64,000 nucleotides of DNA from DATGLG01 sp035294245 (GTDB lineage: Bacteria > Pseudomonadota > Alphaproteobacteria > JACZXZ01), in the NCBI GenBank assembly GCA_035294245.1, contig DATGLG010000004.1, positions 62,001 through 126,000 of the forward strand, in the 5' to 3' direction. How positions within the stretch are numbered: the stretch's first letter is position 1; every line of letters starts with the position of its first letter. Below, piece after piece: positions 17,739 to 25,117 of the stretch. The notes under the pieces were generated by a model. It was not told where the DNA came from, did no database searches, and was given only the letters and a program-made list of their open reading frames with translations. A program made the position numbers and the translations under genes.

Positions 17739-18137
17739 TCACAACGCGCTGGACCTTTTCTTGATTTTTGATAAGATCACGAGGTCCGACGAGCATAGAC
17801 GAGCGTACTTCCTCCCCCATACACACCCACCTCGCCCCGTCCCCCTCTGGCGGGGCTTTTTTTGCCTCAGCCGGCGGGCTTGCTGCCACCCATCGGCAAC
17901 GCAGGCCAGGGCGCCGTCGCCGCGGCGCGCCGCAGCCTGGCGGGGCGGGCAGGGCACGTCCCCATAGGAGCAGAAGACGCAGCAATCGCCGGGCTTGGGG
18001 CGGAGCCGCGCCCCGCAGGCGGGGCAGTCATAGAAGAAGAGGCAGGCATCGACGGGCATCGTCGCGACCGTCGCGGCGCCGCAACGGGGGCAGGTGATCG
18101 TCGACGTCAGGATCAGCTCGGAGTCAGGCATAGGCAT
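17739..18137 (-). CDS. GDCCVxC-domain small cysteine protein with an unusual C-terminal extension
   Basis: The first 65 or so residues match the small GDCCVxC (seleno)protein family: ILTSTITCPRCG, a second Cys pair in CPACGARLRPKPG, then GDCCVFCSYGDVPCPP. Function in the family is unknown; the paired cysteines suggest zinc or redox chemistry. Relatives end soon after CPP, but here the frame stays open to 132 residues, with an Arg-rich tail read antisense through the terminator at 17834-17863. This suggests that the original stop has been lost or that the tail is new. ATGs at 18137 and 18131 are both possible; neither has a ribosome site, and both overlap the end of the preceding small frame, implying coupling. 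Confidence 0.65.
   Translation of the reverse strand: MPMPDSELILTSTITCPRCGAATVATMPVDACLFFYDCPACGARLRPKPGDCCVFCSYGDVPCPPRQAAARRGDGALACVADGWQQARRLRQKKPRQRGTGRGGCVWGRKYARLCSSDLVILSKIKKRSSAL
17750..17777 (+). promoter_or_regulatory. Candidate sigma70-type promoter for the small RNA
   Basis: TGGACC at 17750-17755 (4 of 6 to the -35 consensus) and TAAGAT at 17772-17777 are separated by 16 bases. Initiation would be near 17784, about 80 bases before a strong terminator, with no open frame that starts well in between. Sequence match only. Confidence 0.35.
17784..17863 (+). ncRNA. Candidate small RNA with pyrimidine-rich anti-Shine-Dalgarno stretch
   Basis: The interval between the candidate promoter and the terminator is about 80 bases. 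It holds an unpaired-looking C/A/U-rich stretch with CTTCCTCCCCC at 17811-17821, complementary to purine-rich ribosome binding sites, and ends in a stem-loop with seven Ts. Alphaproteobacterial trans-acting sRNAs often carry such CCUCC motifs. It is not assigned to a known family. The alternative is a simple 3' untranslated region of the upstream pseudo-hydrolase gene, which ends 115 bases earlier. Confidence 0.35.
17834..17863 (+). terminator. Intrinsic terminator
   Basis: A perfect 6-bp G+C stem (GCCCCG at 17834-17839, CGGGGC at 17851-17856) with an 11-base loop is followed directly by TTTTTTT (17857-17863). It works only on the plus strand, so it would end either the candidate small RNA or the pseudo-hydrolase transcript. 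Confidence 0.7.
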
Positions 18138-18408
18138 AGCCGAAACAGAGGAGGACCAACCCGAGCAACAGCCCCGCCATCGTCACGCGGCGAAGTGCGG
18201 GCGAAGATCGCCAATCTGCGCGCCATGGCGAAGGCCCTTGCCGGCGCTTAGCGACGCCGAGTTCGGCGAGGCGTCCCGCTGCCCAGTGATCGAGCCACTG
18301 GCCGTCTTCGCTTAGAGGCGTGCAAATCTGTTCTCGAGAATGCGCCGCGCCGAGATGGACCAGCATCACCATGTCGCTGGGCCTCATGCGGTAGAGATGG
18401 TGTGCCAC
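18124..18408 (-). CDS. Small hypothetical protein with a C-terminal membrane segment
   Basis: A 94-residue frame ends in TMAGLLLGLVLLCFGYAYA, a convincing transmembrane segment, after a hydrophilic, Arg-rich body. I do not recognise it. Its stop overlaps the start region of the GDCCVxC gene (ATGs at 18131 and 18137), as in translationally coupled pairs, which is the main reason for listing it. Its start is uncertain; internal starts as late as the codons just before the membrane segment would give a tiny single-helix peptide. It lies at the edge of the AT-richer island. Confidence 0.35.
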   Translation of the reverse strand: MAHHLYRMRPSDMVMLVHLGAAHSREQICTPLSEDGQWLDHWAAGRLAELGVAKRRQGPSPWRADWRSSPALRRVTMAGLLLGLVLLCFGYAYA

Positions 18409-18544
18409 AAAGACAATCGTCAGGTCAGCAATGGCGAGTTTGATCTGATGGCCCCAGGCGCGCCGCCGCGATATCCTGGTAAGCCTCTGATCTGAAGGAA
18501 ATTCTTATTTTGGATTGTTTCGTCTATTTCGAATTCTTCGATTA

Positions 18545-18573
18545 TTGCGTTTGCTTCAATTTTCTGGTATAAG
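18545..18573 (+). promoter_or_regulatory. Promoter of the HTH/PIN gene pair
   Basis: TTGCGT (18545-18550), a 17-base spacer and TATAAG (18568-18573, 5 of 6) preceded by TGG form an extended -10 promoter. It lies in an AT-rich stretch 28 bases before the ATG of the antitoxin-like gene. Initiation would fall around 18580, inside the adjacent palindrome. Confidence 0.5.
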
Positions 18574-18576
18574 GGC

Positions 18577-18599
18577 GTTGCTCGACAGGAGGGAGCAAC
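18577..18599 (+). repeat. 7-bp inverted repeat around the antitoxin ribosome binding site
   Basis: GTTGCTC (18577-18583) and GAGCAAC (18593-18599) are exact inverse copies flanking GACAGGAGG, which contains the Shine-Dalgarno sequence. It could be a DNA operator at the transcription start, fitting autorepression by the HTH protein, or an RNA hairpin that presents the ribosome site in its loop. Confidence 0.55.
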
Positions 18600-18600
18600 C

Positions 18601-19053
18601 ATGACTGCGTTGTTGAAGAGGGACGAGACTGTCGTTCCGAGCGAGGAGGATTCTAGGGTCGCGGCAGAGTCGAGTCGCATTCTCGCGCCGACAACCGCTC
18701 GGAATGAGGAGTTGCGCGTTCAACTGGAAGACGGTCAGACGGTTGTTTTGCCACGGGGCGCCAGTCGCCTCTTGTCTTATCTTTTGACAGAGATGGGGCG
18801 CGGTAATGCCGTCACAATCATTCCAATTCATGCCGAGCTCACCACACAAGAGGCTGCGGATTGCCTAAACGTCTCTCGTCCGTACTTGATTGGCTTATTG
18901 GACCAGGGGCTGATCAAGTATCGAAAAGTGGGCACGCATCGCCGAATAAGATTTGAGGACTTACAGGAATTCAAAGCTTCGGCAGAAAGGGCGAGCAAGA
19001 AGGCGTTGGACGAATTGGCGGCACAGGCGCAGGAACTAGATATGGGCTACTGA
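18601..19053 (+). CDS. Antitoxin-like excisionase-family helix-turn-helix protein
   Basis: The 150-residue protein carries a MerR/excisionase-like HTH at about 78-125 (TTQEAADCLNVSRPYLIGLL, followed by YRKVGTHRRIRFEDLQEF). This domain type with an Arg-Arg-Ile-Arg wing is common in the antitoxin partner of PIN-domain toxins. The N-terminal half is acidic and contains VQLEDGQTVVLPRGASRLL. AGGAGGG lies eight bases before the ATG. The stop is followed at once by the remains of a PIN gene. Base composition is clearly richer in A+T than the flanking genes, which suggests horizontal acquisition. Expected role: bind the toxin and repress its own promoter. Confidence 0.75.
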   Translation: MTALLKRDETVVPSEEDSRVAAESSRILAPTTARNEELRVQLEDGQTVVLPRGASRLLSYLLTEMGRGNAVTIIPIHAELTTQEAADCLNVSRPYLIGLLDQGLIKYRKVGTHRRIRFEDLQEFKASAERASKKALDELAAQAQELDMGY

Positions 19054-19054
19054 A

Positions 19055-19717
19055 ACGGCTCACTACTCCGTCATCTTCGACGCTTGCGTTCTCTATCCAG
19101 CGCCGTTGCGAGATCTGTTGATGCAGCTCGCAACGGCAAATCTCTTTCGGGCCAAATGAACCGACCAAATTCACGAAGAGTGGATGCGCAGCCTCTTGGA
19201 AAAACGGAAGGACCTAGAGCGCGAGCAGTTGGAGCGCACATGTCGACTCATGAATGAGGCTGTTTTGGATTGTCTTGTGAAAGGCTACGAAGCCCTCATT
19301 TCCACCGTGGAGTTGCCCGACGGCAATGATCGCCACGTCATGGCAGCCACCATTCACGCTCGCGCAGATGCGATCGTGACTTACAATCTCAAGGACTTTC
19401 CGGCGATAATTCTGGCGCGTCACAATTTAGAGGCCATACATCCTGACGAGTTCATCAATTACCAGATCGACATTGATGAGGCGGCGGTGGTGGGAGCCGC
19501 AAGGGCCTGTTGTGAAAGACTCAAAAACCCGCTGAAAACGGGTAGGGACTATCTTGAGACGTTACAGTCCCTATCGCTCCCCAAGACCGCTGCTGCGCTG
19601 AAAAAATTTGAGGAAGTGATCTCCCCCATTGATCCAGCTAGCGACGAGTCGTCCAGAGCTGGTGCTACCCAGGGCCCTGGCAAGGTTGTACCACTTCGCG
19701 GCCGCGCTGCCCCCTGA
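19055..19717 (+). pseudogene. PIN-domain toxin gene interrupted by an in-frame stop
   Basis: Reading from 19055 gives AHYSVIFDACVLYPAPLRD, the usual start of a PIN nuclease of this family, then FRAK, a TGA at 19157-19159, and TDQIHEEW in the same frame. Relatives have Trp where the TGA falls (TGG to TGA). The first codon of the family-like start is ACG, not ATG, so the start seems lost too. The frame then stays open to 19717, and the acidic residues of the PIN site (FDAC, HEEW, GNDRH, NLKDF) are all still encoded. A restart at ATG 19184 would make a 177-residue fragment lacking the first acidic residues. The remnant sits 1 bp after the antitoxin-like gene and is AT-richer than its surroundings. 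Confidence 0.75.
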
Positions 19718-19831
19718 CTGAGGGCCACACCGAAGTGCTTGGTCATAAGCCGCAAAAGGCGACATCGCGCGTTGTGAGGGGTTCGGCGATCTGCCGAGAG
19801 CGACAATAAAAGCCGGTTGCGCCGCCGCTGC

Positions 19832-21667
19832 TCACCCCGCCTGCCGCGCCCGCTCCTCCTTCTTGCGCATATGGGGATCGAGGTGGCGCTTCCTGAGGCG
19901 GAAGCCGTCGGGCGTCACCTCGACGAGCTCGTCGTCGTCGATATAGGCGATTGCCTGCTCAAGTGACATCTGGCGCGGCGGCGTCAGGCGCACCATCTCA
20001 TCCTTCGCGGTGGTGCGGATATTGGTGAGCTGCTTCCCCTTCAGGGGATTGACCTCGAGGTCGTTGCCGCGGCTGTGCTCGCCGATGATCATGCCCGAAT
20101 AGATGCGCGTGCCGGGGCCGATGAAGAGGGCGCCGCGCTCCTCGAGATTCCATAAGGCATAAGCGACGGCGGCGCCGTCGGCGATCGAGACGAGCACGCC
20201 GTTGCGCCGCCCCTGGATCGGCCCCTTGTAGGGCGCATAGCCGTGGAAGAGCCGCGAGAGCACGCCGGTGCCGCGGGTATCGGTCAGGAACTGGCCCTGG
20301 TAGCCGATGAGCCCGCGCGACGGCACGAGCATGGTGATGCGCGTCTTCCCGCCCCCCGAGGGGCGCATATCGGCGAGCTCGCCCTTGCGCGAGGAGAGCG
20401 CGTCGATGACGACGCCGGTATAGGCGTCGTCGACGTCGATCAGCACCTCCTCGATCGGCTCGAGGCGCTGGCCCGTCGTGGCGTCGGCCTTGAAAATGAC
20501 GCGCGGGCGGCTGATGGAGAGCTCGAAGCCCTCGCGGCGCATCGTCTCGATGAGGACCCCCAATTGCAGCTCGCCGCGCCCGGCCACCTCGAAGGCGTCC
20601 TTCTCCTCGCTCTCGGTGACGCGGATCGCCACATTGCCTTCCGCCTCGCGCTCCAGGCGCGCGCCGATCTCGCGCGAGGTGAGCTTGCTCCCCGCCTTGC
20701 CGGCGAGCGGGGAATCATTGACCGAGAAGGTCATGGCGATGGTCGGCGGATCGATCGGCTGGGCGGCGAGCGGTACGGTCACCTCGGGAGCCGCCAGGGT
20801 GTCGGCCACTGTCGTGCGCGCGAGTCCGGCCACCGCGATGATGTCGCCGGCGGCGGCCTGCTCGATCGGCACGCGCTCGAGCCCGCGGAAGGCGAGGAGC
20901 TTCGTCATGCGGCCCTGCTCGATCACATTGCCGTCGCGGTCGAGCGCCTTGACCGGCATGTTCACGCGCGCAACGCCGCTGTGGATGCGCCCGGTGAGCA
21001 CGCGGCCGAGATAGGAATCGTATTCGAGCGTGCTCGCCAGCATGGCGAAGGGCCGGTCGGGATCGGCCTGGGGTGGGGGCACATGGGCGATGAGGAGCTC
21101 GAAGAGGGGCGCCATGCTCTCGCGCGGGCCGTCGAGGGCGGGAGCCGCCCAGCCCTCCCGCGCCGAGGCGAAGAGCACCGGGAAATCGAGCTGCGCCTCG
21201 CTGGCGTCGAGGGCAGCGAAGAGATCGAAGATCTCCTCATGCACCTCGTGGGCGCGGGCATCGGGCCGGTCGCACTTGTTGATGAGGACGGCCGGACGCA
21301 AGCCGAGGCGCAGCGCCTTGGAGAGCACGAACTTGGTCTGGGGCAGCGGCCCCTCGGCGGCATCCACCAGCACCACGGCGCCGTCGACCATGTCGAGGAT
21401 GCGCTCGACCTCGCCGCCGAAATCCGCATGGCCCGGCGTGTCGACGATGTTGAGGCGCACGCCGCTCCAGGTGACCGAGGTGCACTTGGCGAGGATGGTG
21501 ATGCCGCGCTCGCGCTCGAGATCGTTGCTGTCGAGCGCGCGCTCGGCCATCGCCTGATTGGCGCGCACCGCACCGCTCTGGCGCAGCAGCACATCGATCA
21601 GGGTCGTCTTGCCGTGATCGACATGCGCGATGATCGCGAGATTGCGGATGTCCTTGCGCTGATCCAT
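19832..21667 (-). CDS. typA: Translational GTPase TypA/BipA
   Basis: TypA is a ribosome-associated GTPase involved in 50S assembly and stress adaptation. The 611-residue protein is full length, with G1 AHVDHGKTTL, the switch I element RGITI, G3 DTPGHADFGGEVER, G4 NKCDR, then the EF-G-like domains and the specific C-terminal region (SRGLIGYQGQFLTDTRGTG). It follows the adenosine kinase gene by 6 bp in the same direction, so both are probably on one message. The 114-bp gap at its 3' end separates it from the PIN remnant. Confidence 0.96.
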   Translation of the reverse strand: MDQRKDIRNLAIIAHVDHGKTTLIDVLLRQSGAVRANQAMAERALDSNDLERERGITILAKCTSVTWSGVRLNIVDTPGHADFGGEVERILDMVDGAVVLVDAAEGPLPQTKFVLSKALRLGLRPAVLINKCDRPDARAHEVHEEIFDLFAALDASEAQLDFPVLFASAREGWAAPALDGPRESMAPLFELLIAHVPPPQADPDRPFAMLASTLEYDSYLGRVLTGRIHSGVARVNMPVKALDRDGNVIEQGRMTKLLAFRGLERVPIEQAAAGDIIAVAGLARTTVADTLAAPEVTVPLAAQPIDPPTIAMTFSVNDSPLAGKAGSKLTSREIGARLEREAEGNVAIRVTESEEKDAFEVAGRGELQLGVLIETMRREGFELSISRPRVIFKADATTGQRLEPIEEVLIDVDDAYTGVVIDALSSRKGELADMRPSGGGKTRITMLVPSRGLIGYQGQFLTDTRGTGVLSRLFHGYAPYKGPIQGRRNGVLVSIADGAAVAYALWNLEERGALFIGPGTRIYSGMIIGEHSRGNDLEVNPLKGKQLTNIRTTAKDEMVRLTPPRQMSLEQAIAYIDDDELVEVTPDGFRLRKRHLDPHMRKKEERARQAG

Positions 21668-21673
21668 GCGCGT

Positions 21674-22675
21674 TCAGATAAGCTGCGCGCAGAGTTCCGC
21701 AAGAGGACGCGCCGGGCGCGCGCCGATATGGCCGATCACCTCGGCGGCGCAGAGCGCGCCGAGGCGCCCGCACGCGGCGGGATCGTGGCCCTGGGCGTAG
21801 CCGTGGAGGAAGCCCGCCGCATAGAGATCGCCGGCACCGGTGGTGTCGAGCACCTGGGCCGGCGCCGCATCGATGACATGGACGTCCTTGCCATTGAGGA
21901 CGACCGAGCCCTTCTCGCTGCGCGTGAGGGCGGCGATCTCGCAATGGCCGCGCACCGCGCGCATCGCCGCGTCGAAATCGGGCGACTGGTAGAGGGCCAT
22001 GATCTCCTGCTCGTTGGCGAAGAGGATGTCGACATGGCCGGCGACGAGCTCGCGGAACTCGGTGCGGTGGCGCTTCACGCAGAAGGGGTCGGAGAGCGAG
22101 AGGGCGACCTTGCGGCCATGAGCATGGGCGATCTCGCAGGCCTTGAGGAGGGCCTCCTTCGCGCGCGGCGGATCCCAGAGATAGCCTTCGAGATAGGTGA
22201 CCTTGGCGGCGGCGATGAGCGCCTCGTCGATGTCTTCGGGGCCGAGCTCGACGCAGGCGCCGAGGAAGGTCTGCATCGTGCGCTGCGCGTCGGGGGTGAT
22301 GAAGACGAGGCAGCGCGCGGTCGCGGCGCCGAAGACGGCGGGCGGCGTGGCGAAATGCACGCCGAGCGCGCGGATATCGTGGGCGAACACCTCGCCGAGC
22401 TGATCGCGCTTGACCTTGCCGATGAAGGCGGCGCGGCCGCCCAATGAGGCGAGCCCTGCGATGGTATTGGCGGCGGAGCCGCCCGAGCACTCGATCGCCG
22501 CGGCCATATGGGCGTAGAGCGTCTCCGCGGCGGATGCATCGACCAGCGTCATGGCGCCCTTGACGAGGCCGAGCTTCTCGAGGATCGCGTCCTCCGCATG
22601 AGCGAGCACGTCGACGATGGCATTCCCGATGCCGACGACATCGAAGCGCGTGCCGTCGGATGCTGTCGCAGCCAC
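21674..22675 (-). CDS. Adenosine kinase (PfkB family)
   Basis: This PfkB-type sugar kinase of 333 residues resembles alphaproteobacterial adenosine kinases, which phosphorylate adenosine to AMP. It shows the GNAIVDVLA start, the ECSGGSAANTIAGLASLGG substrate motif and the C-terminal DTTGAGDLYAAGF motif with the catalytic Asp. No ATG suits the conserved start; GTG at 22675 is chosen because GGGAG lies seven bases upstream and the protein then begins just before the conserved FDVVGIGNAIVD. Ribokinase-like alternatives cannot be fully excluded. First gene of a pair with typA; divergent from the EI24 gene. Confidence 0.85.
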   Translation of the reverse strand: MAATASDGTRFDVVGIGNAIVDVLAHAEDAILEKLGLVKGAMTLVDASAAETLYAHMAAAIECSGGSAANTIAGLASLGGRAAFIGKVKRDQLGEVFAHDIRALGVHFATPPAVFGAATARCLVFITPDAQRTMQTFLGACVELGPEDIDEALIAAAKVTYLEGYLWDPPRAKEALLKACEIAHAHGRKVALSLSDPFCVKRHRTEFRELVAGHVDILFANEQEIMALYQSPDFDAAMRAVRGHCEIAALTRSEKGSVVLNGKDVHVIDAAPAQVLDTTGAGDLYAAGFLHGYAQGHDPAACGRLGALCAAEVIGHIGARPARPLAELCAQLI

Positions 22676-22807
22676 TCCCGGCTCCCTCGTGATTTGCGAA
22701 TGCTGGCTGATCTTCAGGCCGCGCGCAGTATAGTCAGGCAAAAGCCGCCCGCAAGTCCGGGTTTTTACGCGCCATCCACCCGTCGCCATTTGCCGAGTCT
22801 CCCGCCC

Positions 22808-23488
22808 ATGCCCACCGACATCGCCCGCGCGGCCGCCCAGCTCACCGACCCCCGCATCCGCGGCGTGTTGGCGAAGAGCCTCGCCGGCACGCTGATCATC
22901 TTCGTCCTGCTCTGGGTCGGGATCGGCTATCTCCTCGCGCATCTCGTCCTCTCGCAAGCCTGGCTGCACTGGATCATCGAGATCCTGGGCGGCCTCGCCA
23001 CCCTCGTTCTTTCCTGGCTGCTCTTTCCCGGCATCGCGGGGATCGTCGTCGGCTTCTTTCTCGACAGCGTCGCCGAGGCCGTCGAGGCGCGACATTACCC
23101 CGGCCTGCCCGCGGCGCGACCCCAGCCCCTCGCCGAGCTCCTGCGCGAAGGCCTTCGTTTTGCCGGCGTCAGCATCCTCCTCAACCTTGTCGCGCTCCCC
23201 GTATATTTATTGATCCCTGCGGTAAATCTGTTTGTTTTCTATGGCTTAAACGGGTATCTTCTGAGTCGGGAGTATTTCGAGCTGGTGGCCGTCCGGCGGC
23301 TCGCGCCCTCGGAGGCGCGGCGGTTGCGACGGACCTATCCGGGCCAGATTCTCCTCATGGGGGTTCTCATCGCGTTCCTGCTGACCGTGCCGGTGGTGAA
23401 TCTGATCGCGCCCGTGTTCGCGACGGCCCTCATGGTCCATGTCTATCACCGCCTCGCGGGAACACCGCGCGGCAGGCGCGCGCCATAG
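22808..23488 (+). CDS. EI24/CysZ-like integral membrane protein
   Basis: The 226-residue protein has five to six hydrophobic segments and belongs to the EI24 domain family that includes the sulfate transporter CysZ. The segment LNLVALPVYLLIPAVNLFVFYGLNGYL (about 130-156) and the later LLTVPVVNLIAPVFA are characteristic of the fold. Sulfate transport is only a family possibility, since no cysteine-biosynthesis gene is nearby. The ATG at 22808 is the first in frame after the divergent adenosine kinase gene. The bactofilin gene follows 84 bp downstream. Confidence 0.8.
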   Translation: MPTDIARAAAQLTDPRIRGVLAKSLAGTLIIFVLLWVGIGYLLAHLVLSQAWLHWIIEILGGLATLVLSWLLFPGIAGIVVGFFLDSVAEAVEARHYPGLPAARPQPLAELLREGLRFAGVSILLNLVALPVYLLIPAVNLFVFYGLNGYLLSREYFELVAVRRLAPSEARRLRRTYPGQILLMGVLIAFLLTVPVVNLIAPVFATALMVHVYHRLAGTPRGRRAP

Positions 23489-23572
23489 GCGCCCCATGCC
23501 GGGGCCGGCGCAAAAACCGAGCGGGTCAGGGACTGGAGCACAGATTCGACCGCAGGAGAGACGAGGTCCCCG

Positions 23573-24280
23573 ATGATCTTCCGACGCAAGAAGCCCCTCA
23601 GCAATTTCGAGATGCCCCGACCGGAGTCCCACCTGATCGAGGACGACGATCCGGACCTGCCGCCGCTGCGGTCGATGCCGCGCGGGCTCGTCACCGAGAC
23701 CGGGCTCGCCCGGACGGCGGCGGGCGGCACCCCGACCGGCGGCGCCGTCCCGAGCGCGACGCCCTCGAGCACCGCGAAGACCCCGATACCGCCGCCACCG
23801 CCGCGCGCAACGCCCGAGGGCGTCCGCCGCATCGGCGAGGCGGCTCCCGCGCCGCGCAAGCCGGGGGGCGAGGCGGCCGACGCGGCGACGGAGGGCAAGA
23901 AGCTGATCGTCGGCCGCGATATCTGCCTCAACGGCCAAATCACCGCTTGCGAGCATCTTGTCGTCGAAGGCCGCGTCGAGGCGGCGCTCACCGACTGCCG
24001 CAAGATCGAGATCGCCGAATCCGGCAGCTTCAAGGGCTCCGCCGAGATCGAGAGCGCCGAGATCTCCGGCCATTTCGAGGGAACGCTCACCGCGCGCGGG
24101 CGTCTGCTGATCCGCGCTAGCGGTCGCGTCAATGGCGATGTGCGCTACGGCCGTCTCGAGATCGAGCCGGGCGGCGAGATCAATGGCGACATTCGCAGCC
24201 TGGGGGTTGCGGCGGCAACACCCCTCCGGCGCGAGACGACGGGCCTCGGCGAGACGATCCCGGCGATCGCGAGCGAATAG
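23573..24280 (+). CDS. Bactofilin-family cytoskeletal protein
   Basis: Bactofilins polymerise into filaments that organise cell shape and local wall synthesis. The 235-residue protein has a long Pro/Ala/Thr-rich disordered N-terminus (1-105) and a right-handed beta-helix domain (about 108-205) with the repeated hydrophobic/Gly pattern (LVVEGRVEAALTDCRKIEIA, GHFEGTLTARGRLLIRASG, GRVNGDVRYGRLEIEPGG). The flanking tails are of the usual kind, but the N-terminal one is longer than in many relatives. No peptidase M23 gene, often paired with bactofilin, is adjacent. Confidence 0.88.
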   Translation: MIFRRKKPLSNFEMPRPESHLIEDDDPDLPPLRSMPRGLVTETGLARTAAGGTPTGGAVPSATPSSTAKTPIPPPPPRATPEGVRRIGEAAPAPRKPGGEAADAATEGKKLIVGRDICLNGQITACEHLVVEGRVEAALTDCRKIEIAESGSFKGSAEIESAEISGHFEGTLTARGRLLIRASGRVNGDVRYGRLEIEPGGEINGDIRSLGVAAATPLRRETTGLGETIPAIASE

Positions 24281-24357
24281 CGTGACCGCCGGCCGCTCGG
24301 CATCCCATCGGCTCAACGGCACGGCAAGGCTCGGCAGAGGATAGCGGGCGCGGTATC

Positions 24358-25038
24358 GTGGGGGACGAAACGATCAAGGCGAGGCGCCGATCACGCTGCG
24401 GGCTCGGCGTGATCGGCCTCGCCCTCCTTGCCCTCACCGGCTGCGCCGCCACGGATCCCGCGGCAGCGCCCCTGGCATTGCCGGGCTATCACCTGGCCGG
24501 GATGCCCTATGGGCGGCTCAGCGACGGCGCGCTGCCGCTGCGCGATTTCGAGATCCGTCAACTCTTGTCACAGCGCGCCGCGGCCGCGCCACCATCCGCG
24601 GCGGCCGAGCCGCCGGCGCCGGTCCCCCCACCAGCTTCGGCGCCGCCTGCCGCGGCGGCTAATACAACATCCCAGCTCGCAGCCCTGCCTCCGGCCGCGC
24701 CAGCGCCGACCGCCCCGCCGGCGACCGAAAGCGCCGCCGCGGCCGGTGCTGCCGGCCCGAGCCTGGCCCAGCTCAAGGGCCTGACCGCGGGCGAGCTCAA
24801 GCGGGTGCTCGGCACGCCGACGCTCTTGCGCCGCGACGGCCCGGCGCAGCTTTGGCAATATGCCGGCACCGGCTGCGTGCTTCACGTCTATCTCTATGAC
24901 GATGGCGGTACCTTCCGCGTCGCCTATTCCGAGGTCCGCGTCGACGACGCCGAGATCGCCAATCCGCCCGCCTGCGTTGCGGCCAAGGCCTGGACGAGGC
25001 ATCCCGCGGCACCGGTATCGGCGCAGACGAGCCCCTAA
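24358..25038 (+). CDS. Predicted lipoprotein with Pro/Ala-rich linker
   Basis: The 226-residue protein starts with a GTG and has a basic N-terminus, a hydrophobic stretch and the lipobox LTGC, so it should be lipidated. Residues about 75-135 form a low-complexity Pro/Ala linker that could cross the periplasmic space. The C-terminal domain (about 140-205: LKGLTAGELKRVLGTPTLLR, then WQYAGTGCVLHVYLYDDGG) resembles the small SmpA/OmlA-type beta domains found in envelope lipoproteins. Function unknown. A strong terminator follows five bases after the stop. Confidence 0.75.
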   Translation: MGDETIKARRRSRCGLGVIGLALLALTGCAATDPAAAPLALPGYHLAGMPYGRLSDGALPLRDFEIRQLLSQRAAAAPPSAAAEPPAPVPPPASAPPAAAANTTSQLAALPPAAPAPTAPPATESAAAAGAAGPSLAQLKGLTAGELKRVLGTPTLLRRDGPAQLWQYAGTGCVLHVYLYDDGGTFRVAYSEVRVDDAEIANPPACVAAKAWTRHPAAPVSAQTSP

Positions 25039-25043
25039 ATCCT

Positions 25044-25071
25044 GCGGCCGCGGCCCGCGGCCGCTCCTTTT
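25044..25071 (+). terminator. Strong intrinsic terminator after the lipoprotein gene
   Basis: GCGGCCGCGG (25044-25053) and CCGCGGCCGC (25055-25064) are exact inverse arms around a single C. The pure G+C stem is followed by TCCTTTT. It begins five bases after the lipoprotein stop codon. Confidence 0.7.
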
Positions 25072-25117
25072 CCCCGCGTTAACCAATCCGAAACGCCGGC
25101 GCGGGATCATCGAGGGA

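Noticed and set aside
19157..19159. TGA in the PIN gene as a selenocysteine or read-through codon
   Set aside because: The family has Trp at this position and the expected start codon is also lost; simple inactivation explains both.
17669..19831. Integrative element or insertion sequence around the AT-rich island
   Set aside because: No transposase, integrase, terminal inverted repeats, target duplication or tRNA target could be found.
20243..22447. 734-codon frame antisense to typA and adenosine kinase
   Set aside because: Composition is Arg/Glu/Gly/Ala-rich mirror of the real genes and shows no motif; both opposite genes are clearly real.
23489..23572. GCCCC/GGGGC hairpin after the EI24 gene as a terminator
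   Set aside because: The stem is followed by CAAAAA, not a T tract, on the plus strand, and no minus-strand gene ends here.
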